DNA of 42,188 nt from Pedobacter sp. Its GTDB lineage: Bacteria; Bacteroidota; Bacteroidia; Sphingobacteriales; Sphingobacteriaceae. Under the pieces are notes generated by a model, which was given only the letters and a program-made list of their open reading frames with translations, was not told where the DNA came from and did not search any database. Position numbers and translations under genes: made by a program. Positions within the stretch are counted from its first letter, which is position 1; each line of letters begins with the position of its first letter. Below are positions 26,214-37,456 of the stretch, in pieces. The stretch is taken from assembly GCA_008015505.1 (NCBI GenBank), contig SSFR01000005.1, forward strand, positions 1 to 42,188, in the 5' to 3' direction.

Positions 26214-28328
26214 TTACTTGAATAATTGATACACCACCAAACTCGCCAAGTAAGCCATACCAGTCATATATCCGAACTGAATAACTGGCCATTTTAGGCT
26301 TTTGGTCTCACGATAAACAATGGCTAAAGTACTCATACACTGCATTGCAAATGCATAAAATATCATCAATGACCAGGTAACTGCGGGAGTAAATATAGGT
26401 GACCCCGTACTAATATCTTTTGCAGATTGCATCTTTTCCTGAATGGAAATGGAATTGGACTCATCAGTACCTACATTATAAATCACAGCCATGGTTCCAA
26501 CAAAAACTTCACGTGCTGCAAAGGAAGTGATTAAGGCAATACCTATCTTCCAATCAAATCCCAAAGGTTTAATGATAGGCTCCATAGCCCTACCTAAAAT
26601 CCCAGCATAAGAATTCTCTAATCTAGCGGATGCTTTTAAATGTTCAATTTCCTGAGCAGTATATTGTTTAGTATAAACAGCCGACTGATAAACCTCCTCG
26701 GCTCTTTGCTGATGATCTGAAGGACCATATGAAGCTAAAACCCATAATATAATAGATACTGCTATAATCACTTGTCCAGCCTCTAACACAAATGTTTTTA
26801 CCTTCTGATACACGGTCAAAAAAATAGTATTCCATCGAGGCATGCGATATACAGGTAATTCCATGATGAAATAGCCCCGCTCACGTGAACGTAATACCTG
26901 CTTAAACAACCAAGCTACCACCACTGCGCTTGCAATACTGAGCACATACATCGCCATAAGTGCCAGCCCCTGCATATTAATCATTCCCCCAATACGCTTA
27001 CTGGGCACAGCCAAAGAAATCAACAAGGTATAAACTGGTAATCGAGCCGAACAACTTACTAAAGGGGTCACCAAAATGGTAATCATCCGATCTTTCCAGT
27101 TTTCTATATTCCGTGTGCTCATGATGGATGGTACCGCACAAGCAAAACCGCTGACTAAAGGAACCACCGATTTGCCATTTAATCCTACTTTCCGCATAAG
27201 CTTATCCATCATAAAAGTTACCCTTGACATGTATCCCGTATCTTCAAGAATAGAAATAAAGCCGAATAAGATTGCAATCTGCGGTATAAAAACCAATACA
27301 CCACTCAAACCAGCTAACACGCCATCAACTAGCAGATTAGTCAATACCCCAGCTGGAAGTAATCGATGGCCAAAGTCTCTCAAATGGTCAAACAACTCCT
27401 TAATCAAATCCATGGGATAAGCAGACCAAGCAAATATGGACTGAAAAATCAAAAAAAGAATCCCAAAGAAAATGAAAAACCCAAATACCTTATGGGTCAA
27501 TACCTGATCAATCCGATTACTCCATGTTTCACGTTTAGCACTTTCTTTTAATCTCAACGTGTCAAAAAGAATATCATTGATAAAATTATAACGTGCAATA
27601 ATTTCTGCAGCCTGAACCTGCTGTGAATGAAAAGAACATGTTTCCTTTATCTTTTGTATTCGGTTCTTAGCCACCGTGCTTAGAAAGCTTAACTGCTCGT
27701 ATTGATGAGTCAACTGCAAAGCCGCATAAGGTGCGCGAACGGGTATAACCTCCCTTACTTGCTCCACTAAACCTGGCATTAGTTCTTCTACGGCTATTAT
27801 ATCTTCCTGGGTGGAGATGTTTCCTGTATACCCAATAACTTGTTTAAGTCGATCTATTCCATTATCGTTCCGTGCTGATATTGGGACCACCTGTACCCCT
27901 AACTTACTTGATAAAGCATCAATCGCTATTTCTATCCCAGATTGAATAGCCAAGTCCATCATATTTAAAGCAAGGACTATGGGAATTTTGAGATCTGCAA
28001 CCTGCGTATAGAGTAATAGATTACGCTTTAAATTGGTTGCATCGGCTATAAAAATGATCAGGTCTGGGTGTGCTGTATTTCTCTCGTCAACTAGCGTTTC
28101 CATGACAATGCACTCATCCTTGCTTTTGGGATAAAGACTATAAGTCCCCGGAAGATCGATGATTTGTGCCTTACGCCCATCAAAAAGCTTACAGTAGCCA
28201 ATCTTCTTATCCACAGTAACACCCGGAAAATTGCCCACTTTTTGATTGAGTCCGGTTAAACTATTAAATAGCGTTGATTTCCCAGTGTTGGGGTTCCCAA
28301 CAAGAGCAATTTTGAGATCACCTTTCAC
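26214..28328 (-). CDS. feoB: Ferrous iron transport protein B
   Basis: FeoB is the main Fe(II) importer of the inner membrane. The 704-residue product begins with a GTPase domain: G1 GNPNTGKS at 11-18, G3 DLPG at 58-61, G4 NMMD at 122-125. A helical spacer follows, and then the membrane domain with two Gate regions; the FACAVPSIMSTR and VSCSARLPVYTLL segments carry the conserved cysteines. The start is GTG at 28328, two bases after the feoA stop, and no ATG is available near the P-loop, so the pair is a single translational unit. The C-terminus is complete. Confidence 0.96.
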   Translation of the reverse strand: MKGDLKIALVGNPNTGKSTLFNSLTGLNQKVGNFPGVTVDKKIGYCKLFDGRKAQIIDLPGTYSLYPKSKDECIVMETLVDERNTAHPDLIIFIADATNLKRNLLLYTQVADLKIPIVLALNMMDLAIQSGIEIAIDALSSKLGVQVVPISARNDNGIDRLKQVIGYTGNISTQEDIIAVEELMPGLVEQVREVIPVRAPYAALQLTHQYEQLSFLSTVAKNRIQKIKETCSFHSQQVQAAEIIARYNFINDILFDTLRLKESAKRETWSNRIDQVLTHKVFGFFIFFGILFLIFQSIFAWSAYPMDLIKELFDHLRDFGHRLLPAGVLTNLLVDGVLAGLSGVLVFIPQIAILFGFISILEDTGYMSRVTFMMDKLMRKVGLNGKSVVPLVSGFACAVPSIMSTRNIENWKDRMITILVTPLVSCSARLPVYTLLISLAVPSKRIGGMINMQGLALMAMYVLSIASAVVVAWLFKQVLRSRERGYFIMELPVYRMPRWNTIFLTVYQKVKTFVLEAGQVIIAVSIILWVLASYGPSDHQQRAEEVYQSAVYTKQYTAQEIEHLKASARLENSYAGILGRAMEPIIKPLGFDWKIGIALITSFAAREVFVGTMAVIYNVGTDESNSISIQEKMQSAKDISTGSPIFTPAVTWSLMIFYAFAMQCMSTLAIVYRETKSLKWPVIQFGYMTGMAYLASLVVYQLFK

Positions 28329-28329
28329 T

Positions 28330-28545
28330 TTATTTCAATATGATGGTTGAAGCTTCGCGTTTCCGCAAACTTAACTGATAGCCCGAAACAGTAATAGCCA
28401 TTGGATCACCAAGTGGAGCTATACGTTCCACTTGAATAAATTCGCCCGGCAAGCAGCCCATCTCCATTAATTTTACTGACATTTCCAAATCAGTAAATTT
28501 TTCAATGATGCCCGATTGACCAGGTTCTAGTTCCGAAAGCTTCAT
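28330..28545 (-). CDS. feoA: Ferrous iron transport protein A
   Basis: The small SH3-like cytoplasmic protein (71 residues) is needed for FeoB function. It shows the usual sequence order: MKLSELEPGQSGIIEKF, then LMEMGCLPGEFIQVERIAPLG and a final GYQLSLRKREASTI. It sits immediately before feoB. A strong Bacteroidota-type promoter lies just upstream, giving a leader of only about ten bases. Iron-dependent repression is likely, but I do not see a convincing Fur box. Confidence 0.95.
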   Translation of the reverse strand: MKLSELEPGQSGIIEKFTDLEMSVKLMEMGCLPGEFIQVERIAPLGDPMAITVSGYQLSLRKREASTIILK

Positions 28546-28563
28546 GTGAGTTAATTAGTGGGG

Positions 28564-28595
28564 CAAAATTATTGCTTATTTAAATTAAATACAAA
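28564..28595 (-). promoter_or_regulatory. Promoter of feoAB
   Basis: On the minus strand TTTG (28592-28595) and TAATTTTG (28564-28571) are separated by 20 bp, exactly the Bacteroidota -33/-7 arrangement (TTTG, 19-21 bp, TAnnTTTG). The -7 element ends 18 bp before the feoA ATG. Confidence 0.7.
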
Positions 28596-28637
28596 TAAGA
28601 AAAATCAAAAACAAGCTACATCAGAATATATGAGATG

Positions 28638-28757
28638 CTATCCCCTTTGCTGATCTACCCGATTAAATTTAAAGTGAGGGCAATTACACTTTTTTTTGAA
28701 TACGCCACAGGTACTCAATAAGATTGACAGAAATAAAAGTATGGCTATATTTCTCAT
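28638..28757 (-). CDS. 39-aa predicted lipoprotein
   Basis: The very short gene starts MRNIAILLFLSILLSTCG: a signal peptide with lipobox LSTC and Cys17 as lipidated residue. The mature part is only 23 residues, with a KKKCNCP cluster. Its ATG overlaps the stop of the vanZ-like gene (ATGA, four bases), which makes translational coupling and reality likely. It falls below common ORF length cutoffs. The function is unknown. A CxC pair in so small a lipoprotein suggests metal or disulfide chemistry, but that is speculation. Confidence 0.72.
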   Translation of the reverse strand: MRNIAILLFLSILLSTCGVFKKKCNCPHFKFNRVDQQRG

Positions 28758-29143
28758 CTGAGTTTATTGACTTTACACAAGGTGATATAACTAAAAATGC
28801 TCATACCCACCCCAACCATATCCGAAAAAAAATCCCACCATTCACCCGAACGATAGGTAAAAACTTTCCACTGCAATAGCTCAATACCCCCACCTAAAAT
28901 AGCTGCCAACAGGATGATCTTAACAAATGTTGCAAAATGGTATTCATCACCCTTTTGTTGTTGGATCCTCCCACGAATCAATAAAATCGCAAATACAAAA
29001 AATAAACCCGTATGGACTAGTTTATCAAATCCCTCAAAAAGAGGCAAATGCTCACTGTCACCCTGCATAGGCATCAAGCATAACACCAAAATAAAAACTG
29101 CCCAAAGAGCTACTGGATACTCATATTTCAATATCCTCCACAT
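28754..29143 (-). CDS. VanZ-like family membrane protein
   Basis: The 129-residue integral membrane protein has about four helices. The family motifs are DKLVHTGLFFVFAILL and GGIELLQWKVFTYRSGEWWDFFSDMVGV, where the conserved Asp, Glu and Asp residues face the membrane core. VanZ relatives affect glycopeptide and lipoglycopeptide sensitivity in some bacteria, but the role in Bacteroidota is unknown. The ATG overlaps the gcvH stop by one base, and its stop overlaps the next small lipoprotein gene, so the three are one unit. Confidence 0.88.
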   Translation of the reverse strand: MWRILKYEYPVALWAVFILVLCLMPMQGDSEHLPLFEGFDKLVHTGLFFVFAILLIRGRIQQQKGDEYHFATFVKIILLAAILGGGIELLQWKVFTYRSGEWWDFFSDMVGVGMSIFSYITLCKVNKLR

Positions 29144-29523
29144 TAGACTCCTATCTGAGTTTTATATTCCGCTGCTGACATCAAACTCTCAAACTGGACT
29201 GGATCAGCTACATCTAATTTCACCATCCACCCATCACCATAGGGATCGCTATTGACCAACTCAGGATTCGTGTCCAATTTTTTATTGAACTCCACGATTT
29301 TACCAGAAACTGGCATAAATAAATCAGATACTGTTTTTACTGCTTCAACAGTTCCAAACACCTCTTCTTGAGACACCTCCTTGCCTACAGTATTAATATC
29401 TACGTAAACAATGTCACCCAATTCTTGCTGAGCAAATGCGGTAATACCTACGTAGGCAGATCTTCCTTCTTTGCGAACCCATTCATGGTCCTTCGTGTAT
29501 TTTAATTCTGCTGGAAAATTCAT
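29143..29523 (-). CDS. gcvH: Glycine cleavage system H protein
   Basis: The lipoyl carrier of the glycine cleavage complex shuttles the aminomethyl group between the P, T and L proteins. At 126 residues it is normal in length. The lipoylated Lys63 lies in [11 protein letters not shown], and DHEWVRKEG and [19 protein letters not shown] are typical. The P, T and L genes are not here; instead gcvH follows sprA by 49 bp, an arrangement I associate with Bacteroidota. Confidence 0.96.
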   Translation of the reverse strand: MNFPAELKYTKDHEWVRKEGRSAYVGITAFAQQELGDIVYVDINTVGKEVSQEEVFGTVEAVKTVSDLFMPVSGKIVEFNKKLDTNPELVNSDPYGDGWMVKLDVADPVQFESLMSAAEYKTQIGV

Positions 29524-29572
29524 TGTTAATTGTCTTGATTCTCGTTGAGCAAAGATAAAGCTTGTTCGAAGT

Positions 29573-32500
29573 TTATTGTAAGTTAAATTTAATCCCTATC
29601 CCAAACGTACTGAAAGCAGTATCAAATGTTTGAGACGTATAAGGTTTAGTAATATTATTCGTATAAAATAAACGAATGTTGAATTGCTTATTTATCACAT
29701 AACTAACTGATGGGCGAATATCAATATTCTTCGACCCAGCAGATACCTCAGCATCGCTCACATCGGTTCTATAAACAATTGTTTTGCGATCATTAATCAC
29801 GAAATCAAGTCTAAAGTTCATATCATTATCCATTTTGAGCTGCTTAAACAAACCAAAAGGGAAACGAAATTTAGTGGTTCGATAGCCCACTCCTACTACA
29901 ATAGCACCCTCCTTCTGCATAGTCAGCTGGCTATTAGCCATGCTAAAGCTAAGGCTACGGTTTTTCCGGTATTCTAAGCTAAACGTCATGTTATTCTTCA
30001 AATGCGCATTCACCCCTAAAAGAGGAGCAAAACGTTCGGCAATGGATATCTGTGAAAACACAAATTGTGGCACAAAGTTATTCTTATCATCCCTAGCACT
30101 TGGGGCCCCATTAGCTTCCTGATAATTTAGTGAGGAATTAAAACCACTAATATTGTATGTAGAATTATACGCATGATTTATATCAATAGATGAAAAAAAG
30201 CGATTAAAAAAACCAAATTTGGTTAAACCATTGTACGTAATTCGCCAATTGGGAATAGGAAATGATGGGAAACTATTTAGGCTAACTTTATTTACATCTC
30301 CACCTGTATATGCTGCAACAAAAGCAGGAACAATCACATTCTGTGAATTTTTACCATATCCGTCGGGAAATCCATCATCTGGCCTAGTACCTTGAGAATT
30401 AATTGGATTAGCTTGAGCTAATCGATTTGCAATAATGATACGATTGGCTTGAAATTGATTGAAAGTACTGGATGCATTCGTTATTGGTGCTTCCGTGTCA
30501 AAAGCTGTCAGTAATGTAAAAAATGACATATTAAAGTCACCCTTAGTCTGAGGTGTTAAGCTTTGAAAGCCGCCCTGATCTGGTACATATTTGAAATTCG
30601 TTGAGTAATTGAGACTATGTGTTCTTGACATATTAAGCTCAATACGAAGATTTGGAAATGGCTCTAGAATTCCACGCAAATTCATATCCACCTTATACAT
30701 CGTGGTATATAATGTGCTAAGTAATGTATTGGGCGTAACCCATCCATAGGTTATGGCATCATTTCTGATATCTCTTTGGCTTCCAAAAGCAAAATCCAAT
30801 CCAGGGGCACCAGAAGCAAAGTTTTGTCCCAACAGATTCGTATTTGGCAAGTATCCCGGCAAAAAGATACCCTCTGTACGAATATAAGCCCCACTAACAC
30901 TTTTCAAACTAGTCAGCACATTCATCACCGTACTCCAACCATTGTTTTCATCCTTAATATTTCGAATAAACTTTAATTTATTATAAAGGTTGTTCATATT
31001 AAGTGAAGGATTAAGCTGTATGGCACTCGTATTCTGAATTGTATTACCAAAATTAAGTCCAATTGGATTATTAGCCGTAACTAAGGGTTCTCCCGTCCAA
31101 GTGAAACTAGAGCTATATCTCGTAGCCAATAGGAACCAATCTAATCCTGGCAACTTATTAATAGGCAGATTATACGTCATATTGGTATTATGAGTATAGT
31201 TTGTTGTGCGTCCTAACTTGAGCAGATTCTGCCAAATAGTATCTCTAACACCACTCGTAATAGCCCCAGATGGTTCATCAATTACGGAAGCATTAGTAGC
31301 ATGAAAATCAAACTGTATAGAACGAGTTAAATTCCAAACAAGCCCATACTTACGTGTCATTTTAAAGTTTTTATTATAGATGGTTGGCATGGAAAAAGAA
31401 ACCGTCGGATCATTATTGCGCAACGTATTTTCCGAATAAAAACGATCTATGGTCGCATCAAAGTTTAGTGTAGAGGGTAGCAAACTGTAGTTAAAATCAC
31501 GCACAAAACCAAGTGATTTGGGCTTCAATAACTTTAGCTTAGCGAGCGGAGTATATACTTTAGGCTGATTGGAGAAATTATATCCCAGACTCACACGATA
31601 GGTATTATCCAATCTATTTTCCACTATCAGATCTCGGTGGTAATACTGAGTGTACGCATAGGTAGCATTCAAGTTTTCAATATCCCAAAGATGGTTTTTA
31701 CTGGCTGGATTCGTTTTTACCTTGCGAACATTGGTAAAATTAATACTCGAGTTGGTGGTATAATCTTGCACACGATGAAGAATAGAATCTTGTACCGATT
31801 GAGGAGAATTAGCAAAAACCGTTTTCAATTCTAAATCCGGACTCCTAGGATCATACTGTGGGGTATTCACCTTCTTAGAATATCCAACAAACATGGGTAC
31901 TTTAAGTCCCATTTTTGCTGGAAAAAATTTACCCAATTCGATATTAGAAGAGATATCTACCCCTATTATATCATTACGACTACGCTCACTCAAACGATTA
32001 TTAATAGATCCAAAACCCGCTGTACTTTTATTTCCTGCAATGGTTACATTACCCAAATCGGCTAACTGCGCATTAAGCCTTCCCACTGCTGCCCATCCTC
32101 CGCGTAAATCAGGGTCAGACAAACGAAGCTCATCAAACCAAACAACAGCACTCTTAGTTGCCCCACTACTGATTGGGTTCCTAATTCCCAACATATAGAC
32201 TATCACATTGCTCATATCTGGCTGACCAACAATAGTAATACCAGGATAGCTTGGATCTTTATATGGTTTATTAATATCCCAGAGGAGGCCTGTTGCTGGG
32301 TCAATTGTGTTATTTCGTTTGATTTTAATTAGCTGAAATGATTGAAGTTCCACATCCAAACTGTTTTGATCTGGCCAAACAGCAGCAGGATCAGTAGTAC
32401 CAGCACTAGTCACCTTTAGTGGAATTTCATATTCATAATAATTATTCTGATTATCTGCACCAAATCGAATAAAAGCATTGACATCATTATCCTTTAGCCC

Positions 32501-35500
32501 CGTTCCTGAAGGATCCTGTGGATGTTGCTCAGCATGGATAAACACTTTCATACGACGGTATGATCTAAAATCAGCTGTCGAATTTTTAAATGCAGCTCTA
32601 GCATAACCATTTTTTAAGTTTTTTACAGTTAAAGCCAAAGATTGTTCATTGAGCTGTGTATTAAATTGTACGTTATTATAATCAAGCTCCCTATTAATCC
32701 CCGGAGGAAGCACATAATGTACGTTACCACTTTGCCCATTCTCTTCAATACTAACTGTACTTACATCAAGTGTTGAGCCGTCAGGAGGTGGATTTACTAA
32801 CGACGGATCAGCCAATACTTTTGAAGGATCATTTTCTGCATTATACTGTCTCCAGTCACTCCTCACTAGCTGTAGTTTAGCAAAACGTATCACCGCGGTA
32901 TCCTGAAAACCATTCATGTACACACGCATGAAACGTATGGATTTTAAATCTTGGATGCCCCCAAATGCTACTCGACTAGCATCACGAACTGGAATTTTAA
33001 ACTGTATCCAATTCACCGTACTATTTTGGCCATTTGCTAGCTGCACAGTTGCAGGTACAATATTAGCCACGTAGTTGGCTCCGATATTCTTTAAATCATT
33101 CGGACGAATAGAAACTTTATACTCGTAATACTCATCGGCCAAAGTCAAGTTATTATCTCGATTGATATCTTCCACATCAGGAAGAGACGTAGAGGCTGTA
33201 TTATCGAGTCCAGTTTGGGCAATAGACTGTGCTGATGTTTTTGAGTTCCCCTCTGTTCCATTATAGTTTTGGTAACGCTTCAGTATTCCGGCATTAGCTC
33301 CATCCAAATCCCCCCCCCTGAAATAATGATAATTATCTGAAGAAGGATCCGACTGTAATTGCCCGAGTGCAGCCGCTGTAAGACCTGCTGATTGAGCAGA
33401 GCTCAAAAAAGTTGCGAACTTGATCTTCTCATCCGAATCACTCAAACCATCCAAACCAATATCTTGAAATTGCCTGGCGCTTGGATCATTGCTAAATGCC
33501 TGTACAATAGGTTGTAGTTTAGGTACATTACCCCAAGCCGTTTGATCCAATTTGGTTTGATCCCCATCAACTGGTAATCCATTCTCCAAACTCTGCCTAC
33601 CATCTTTCAGAATATCTTCAGAGATGTTACCTAGATTAAAGTATAAATCACCACCTGCACTATTTGGCTTATAAATGAAAGGATCCAAAAGCCACATCTC
33701 AATAAATTCCACATTCAATGCATCAAAATCATTCGAGTCTATCTTTCTGACAATACCACCCCAGCGATTCTGTGGATTAGCAAACGTACCATCTGCATTA
33801 AGCCCATTGACAGTGTAGTTGTAAGGGCCGCGAATGGTTGGATAAAATGCCAAATCAAGAATATTAAGGGGGTATGGAGCCCCCGTTTTCGATTGTTTAA
33901 ATGGAAAGACTTCCTGCTCCATCACTTGACGAACATAGTGATTAGATAACTCAGTCGTATTGATATTGGGTGGAGTAGTGGAACTACTTACATAAAAAAT
34001 GGGGTCTATCGTATAAAATGCCAGTTTGGCACGATTATAACCGTAGCTGAGATCACCTGAACCATTAGGTCCCATATTAGCCCACTCCGAAAATCGCTGC
34101 GGAGTTCCTGAAATCTGCCATGGCAAAAAACTTTTGATATCAATAACAGATCGAGTCGATTCAAAGTCATCCAGATATCCCCCTACAGCTTGTGTATGAC
34201 CAGGCAATAATTGAGCAAATTCAGCACTGAAGGTTACGTTAGACGGAGCCTTGGTACTAATCAGTGGGATTTTATCAATCATCCTAGTGAGCCAGCGCGA
34301 TTTAGATGCGTAGTTTACATCCAAACCCCAAATTGTATTGGCTAAGGGCTCTTGACCAAGATTGACCTTTTGAGTCACAGATCGCTCAGTCAAATTCATA
34401 ATTGTAGCCCCAAAACGAAGCTTTTTATTTTCCAAATAATCAAATCGGGCGGCAATTAAGTTTCGCTGTTGTATACCAAAGAGCTCGCTATTTTCTAGCT
34501 TAATTTTGATTGGTTGCCCGGAGCTTAAAATAGCTTGATTTAATATTTTAACGCGCCCAGTGCTATAATCTACTGTAAAATCAACACCCTCAGTAAGTGG
34601 TATTGTACCTGCAAAAACCTGCACAGAACCTTGCGGAACATTAATGGCATTCAACACATATTCAGTACCTGTTTGCGACTGATAGGTACCTCGAATGCTA
34701 TACCGATCTTTTTTGGGAAAATTTTGCTGAGCATCTGATTGTGTTCTATCATAAAGCTCCTGAAACACATACTTATCCATTAGAGTTGATTCACTTGGAT
34801 CAAATCTTGCCTTTAAGTCAGAACCAAAAGGCTCAAGCACAGGGAACTTGATCTTTCCACGTTGGGAGTCAATAGTTATTCCTTCTATGAAATCAAACAA
34901 TCCATCTGGCTTGGGCTCATTCTGCTGATTCAAATTATCCAAATCGGTCAGTTGAATCCACAGTTTATTTCTTGTATTGATTCCTTCTGTCATTTGGATC
35001 TTATCAATTCCCGCAGTTTCATCCAAACGAAATACATTCAAGTTAAAGCCAGAGCTATTAATTTGAAATGCATTCAGAGAATAAATATTCTTCATCATTA
35101 AATTCCAGGTAGGTAAATTGGTTTTAACCACTTCTCCTTTCAACAACTTAACAAATAATACAGTACGTGCTCCATCACCAGCAACTGGTTGATCTGTTGA
35201 AAATTCTCCAACTTGATAAGTCACCCCATTCACTGTATACTGAAAAGCTACTGCCAAAACATCATCCGTAGCCAAGCTGGTGTTCAAAGAGATATATCCC
35301 AATTGACTATTAAGGGTATATTCCGTGCTTTGAAGCTTTCGGGCACTTTGTAATTTAGTATAATTATCATTCGCACCATTTGCCTGGAAAAACACACTAA
35401 TACTATTATCAGCTGTGCTTCTTGCCATAGAAAAAACGGGATTATTTAATAAATTATTCGACTGAGCTGGAGCCCCTGCCTGTGCGCCTAAAAAACCCAT

Positions 35501-36664
35501 TGGCAAAGCGGAATAGCCCGACCCACCTGATACCTGAGCTACATCATAAATATGGCTATTCTCTCCCAAATCGATCAATGCCAATACATCTCTGGCATCG
35601 GTGGCAATGCCTGCCTTGTTCGTAACCCACACCTCTACTTTAGTCACATTGATAGGGGAAGTAATCGTCGGAATTTGTTTTAAATATTGATTGTAGTTGT
35701 CTCTAAAATATTGTGCCAAGAAATAGTGCCTGTTAGCATCGTAAGCATCTGCCGAAATGCGAAATGTGTTTTGTTGAGATCCATTCGCAATTGTAATTTC
35801 TCGCTGCTGGGACTTTTGTTGTGAGAATACAGTGGTCACGTTCAACTTTCCAAACTGCAATTGTGTTTTTAATCCAAATAACGCCTGACTACCAGTAATC
35901 AGAGACGAATTAAGTGGCAAACTCACATTTCCTGCTTCAATTTTCTTGATAATATCGTCGTTCTTACCTTCATAGCTAGGTTTATTCGGTATAGGAAGAT
36001 CCGTAAACTGAACTTTAACCTGGTTCTCAAAATCAAATTGAGCCTCGGTATTATAATTCATCAGAATACGCATTCGATTACCAACCTGTCCAACTACGTT
36101 GGCTTGCATACGCTGTGTAAGGTCAAAACTAAACTGCTTACGTTGATTCTCTTGAAGCAGGGGATTATTATTGATATTAATCCGACCACCTAAAATCACT
36201 TCTGCTGATACTTGTGGCCTAATATCAATGGTAGTTCCTCCAAAAATACGCTCAAAAACCTTATTATCAATCACGATAGGTGGTATAAACCCGGGTTCTC
36301 TAGCCTGAGCCAACGGCAAGTTTGATAGCTCTTTCCAATTTTTATTTTTGATGAGCTTATTTTCATAGCGCTGATACTCCTCAATAGTGAGGTACTCGGT
36401 TGGCCGATATAGTCGATCCCCAACCTTTTCACTAATGATATACATTTTAGTGATAGGATCAAATTCTACTTTCCGCTGAACATTGGACGGAGCAGGAAGA
36501 TCAACGCCAGCCTGTCCTTTGAGATTAATTGCTTTAGAATCGCGCAGGGGATACACCAACTTCGATGTATCTAATCCACTGGCCACTCTTTGTGCGGAAA
36601 CGGAATCAATCCACACAAACAAAAAGAAAAAAACACTGCTTACTAGGAAACAAAAGTTTTTCAA
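29573..36664 (-). CDS. sprA: T9SS outer-membrane translocon SprA
   Basis: SprA (Sov) forms the very large outer-membrane beta-barrel pore of the type IX secretion system, also needed for gliding adhesin export. The product is about 2360 residues, the family's usual size. A Sec signal peptide ends DSVSAQ, and the body contains the typical blocks [30 protein letters not shown] repeats and DLNGDG-type strands, ending with outer-membrane strands closing in FNLQ. The frame is open to TTG 36715, but no ATG exists before the signal peptide; TTG 36664 gives a compact signal peptide starting [10 protein letters not shown] and is preferred here, without certainty. A run of nine C occurs inside the gene at 33310-33318. 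Confidence 0.95.
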   Translation of the reverse strand: MKNFCFLVSSVFFFLFVWIDSVSAQRVASGLDTSKLVYPLRDSKAINLKGQAGVDLPAPSNVQRKVEFDPITKMYIISEKVGDRLYRPTEYLTIEEYQRYENKLIKNKNWKELSNLPLAQAREPGFIPPIVIDNKVFERIFGGTTIDIRPQVSAEVILGGRININNNPLLQENQRKQFSFDLTQRMQANVVGQVGNRMRILMNYNTEAQFDFENQVKVQFTDLPIPNKPSYEGKNDDIIKKIEAGNVSLPLNSSLITGSQALFGLKTQLQFGKLNVTTVFSQQKSQQREITIANGSQQNTFRISADAYDANRHYFLAQYFRDNYNQYLKQIPTITSPINVTKVEVWVTNKAGIATDARDVLALIDLGENSHIYDVAQVSGGSGYSALPMGFLGAQAGAPAQSNNLLNNPVFSMARSTADNSISVFFQANGANDNYTKLQSARKLQSTEYTLNSQLGYISLNTSLATDDVLAVAFQYTVNGVTYQVGEFSTDQPVAGDGARTVLFVKLLKGEVVKTNLPTWNLMMKNIYSLNAFQINSSGFNLNVFRLDETAGIDKIQMTEGINTRNKLWIQLTDLDNLNQQNEPKPDGLFDFIEGITIDSQRGKIKFPVLEPFGSDLKARFDPSESTLMDKYVFQELYDRTQSDAQQNFPKKDRYSIRGTYQSQTGTEYVLNAINVPQGSVQVFAGTIPLTEGVDFTVDYSTGRVKILNQAILSSGQPIKIKLENSELFGIQQRNLIAARFDYLENKKLRFGATIMNLTERSVTQKVNLGQEPLANTIWGLDVNYASKSRWLTRMIDKIPLISTKAPSNVTFSAEFAQLLPGHTQAVGGYLDDFESTRSVIDIKSFLPWQISGTPQRFSEWANMGPNGSGDLSYGYNRAKLAFYTIDPIFYVSSSTTPPNINTTELSNHYVRQVMEQEVFPFKQSKTGAPYPLNILDLAFYPTIRGPYNYTVNGLNADGTFANPQNRWGGIVRKIDSNDFDALNVEFIEMWLLDPFIYKPNSAGGDLYFNLGNISEDILKDGRQSLENGLPVDGDQTKLDQTAWGNVPKLQPIVQAFSNDPSARQFQDIGLDGLSDSDEKIKFATFLSSAQSAGLTAAALGQLQSDPSSDNYHYFRGGDLDGANAGILKRYQNYNGTEGNSKTSAQSIAQTGLDNTASTSLPDVEDINRDNNLTLADEYYEYKVSIRPNDLKNIGANYVANIVPATVQLANGQNSTVNWIQFKIPVRDASRVAFGGIQDLKSIRFMRVYMNGFQDTAVIRFAKLQLVRSDWRQYNAENDPSKVLADPSLVNPPPDGSTLDVSTVSIEENGQSGNVHYVLPPGINRELDYNNVQFNTQLNEQSLALTVKNLKNGYARAAFKNSTADFRSYRRMKVFIHAEQHPQDPSGTGLKDNDVNAFIRFGADNQNNYYEYEIPLKVTSAGTTDPAAVWPDQNSLDVELQSFQLIKIKRNNTIDPATGLLWDINKPYKDPSYPGITIVGQPDMSNVIVYMLGIRNPISSGATKSAVVWFDELRLSDPDLRGGWAAVGRLNAQLADLGNVTIAGNKSTAGFGSINNRLSERSRNDIIGVDISSNIELGKFFPAKMGLKVPMFVGYSKKVNTPQYDPRSPDLELKTVFANSPQSVQDSILHRVQDYTTNSSINFTNVRKVKTNPASKNHLWDIENLNATYAYTQYYHRDLIVENRLDNTYRVSLGYNFSNQPKVYTPLAKLKLLKPKSLGFVRDFNYSLLPSTLNFDATIDRFYSENTLRNNDPTVSFSMPTIYNKNFKMTRKYGLVWNLTRSIQFDFHATNASVIDEPSGAITSGVRDTIWQNLLKLGRTTNYTHNTNMTYNLPINKLPGLDWFLLATRYSSSFTWTGEPLVTANNPIGLNFGNTIQNTSAIQLNPSLNMNNLYNKLKFIRNIKDENNGWSTVMNVLTSLKSVSGAYIRTEGIFLPGYLPNTNLLGQNFASGAPGLDFAFGSQRDIRNDAITYGWVTPNTLLSTLYTTMYKVDMNLRGILEPFPNLRIELNMSRTHSLNYSTNFKYVPDQGGFQSLTPQTKGDFNMSFFTLLTAFDTEAPITNASSTFNQFQANRIIIANRLAQANPINSQGTRPDDGFPDGYGKNSQNVIVPAFVAAYTGGDVNKVSLNSFPSFPIPNWRITYNGLTKFGFFNRFFSSIDINHAYNSTYNISGFNSSLNYQEANGAPSARDDKNNFVPQFVFSQISIAERFAPLLGVNAHLKNNMTFSLEYRKNRSLSFSMANSQLTMQKEGAIVVGVGYRTTKFRFPFGLFKQLKMDNDMNFRLDFVINDRKTIVYRTDVSDAEVSAGSKNIDIRPSVSYVINKQFNIRLFYTNNITKPYTSQTFDTAFSTFGIGIKFNLQ

Positions 36665-36860
36665 GGGTATATAATAAAGTTTTGTAATAAAATAGACCTT
36701 ATCTAAAAGTATCAAACAAAGAATGCCATGACCACATAAATTAAGAGCGACAATATCGCTTTTATTTCATTATAGTTATAACGGAAGATTCGTTTTTTAC
36801 TACAGGTTAAAAATAAGATTACTGACCTATAATCTCATATTATGAATGTAATCGAGATAA

Positions 36861-37445
36861 TCACAGCACATTTAATGCCATCTTGATCGATTGCTCCACT
36901 GTTAAAGTTTCTTTTTCACTTCTAATCACTTGATCTAATGCTTTCTCTGCTGCCTGTTTTGCAAAACCTAACATGACCAAAGCTGAAAGCGCTTCGTCTT
37001 TAACAGTATGATGGTGAGATACTGTAATCAATGATCCAGATCCCTCTTTCTTGAGCTTATCTTGTAGTTCTAAAATTAGACGCTGTGCAGATTTAGGACC
37101 AATACCTTTGATCCGCTGAATGAGAGGCACATCTCCCCTAATAATAGCATCTTGAATTTCCGCAGGTGTGATAGCCGATAAAATCATTCTACCTGTATTA
37201 GGACCTATACCAGAGACAGATATCAAATGCAAAAATAATTTGCGCTCTCCCTCATCAAAAAAGCCATACAGGGTATGTGCATCCTCTTTGATATGTAGCC
37301 AAGTAAACAATTTACAGGATGTCCGGTCTGCTATATCTGCATAGGTATTTAAAGAAATATGTATATGATAACCCAACCCTCCAACATCGAGGATAACATA
37401 GGTGGGGCATTTAAAAATTAGTTGGCCACTGATATAAGCGTACAA
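36861..37445 (-). CDS. ruvA: Holliday junction branch migration protein RuvA
   Basis: RuvA binds Holliday junctions as tetramers and loads RuvB. The 194-residue product has the OB-fold N-terminus (YAYISGQLIFKCPTYVILD), two helix-hairpin-helix motifs (ISVSGIGPNTGRMIL and IKGIGPKSAQRLILEL) and the C-terminal RuvB-binding domain (EALSALVMLGFAKQAAEKAL). The start is TTG at 37445, fixed by alignment to the usual MYAYI start; no ATG is near. It begins 12 bp after the maeB stop, so it is translated from the same mRNA. Confidence 0.95.
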   Translation of the reverse strand: MYAYISGQLIFKCPTYVILDVGGLGYHIHISLNTYADIADRTSCKLFTWLHIKEDAHTLYGFFDEGERKLFLHLISVSGIGPNTGRMILSAITPAEIQDAIIRGDVPLIQRIKGIGPKSAQRLILELQDKLKKEGSGSLITVSHHHTVKDEALSALVMLGFAKQAAEKALDQVIRSEKETLTVEQSIKMALNVL

Positions 37446-37456
37446 TTGAAAAATTT

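Noticed and set aside
33310..33318. Nine-C run in sprA as a phase switch
   Set aside because: It encodes part of a conserved-looking strand in an essential secretion gene; without length variation data there is no reason to call it a switch.
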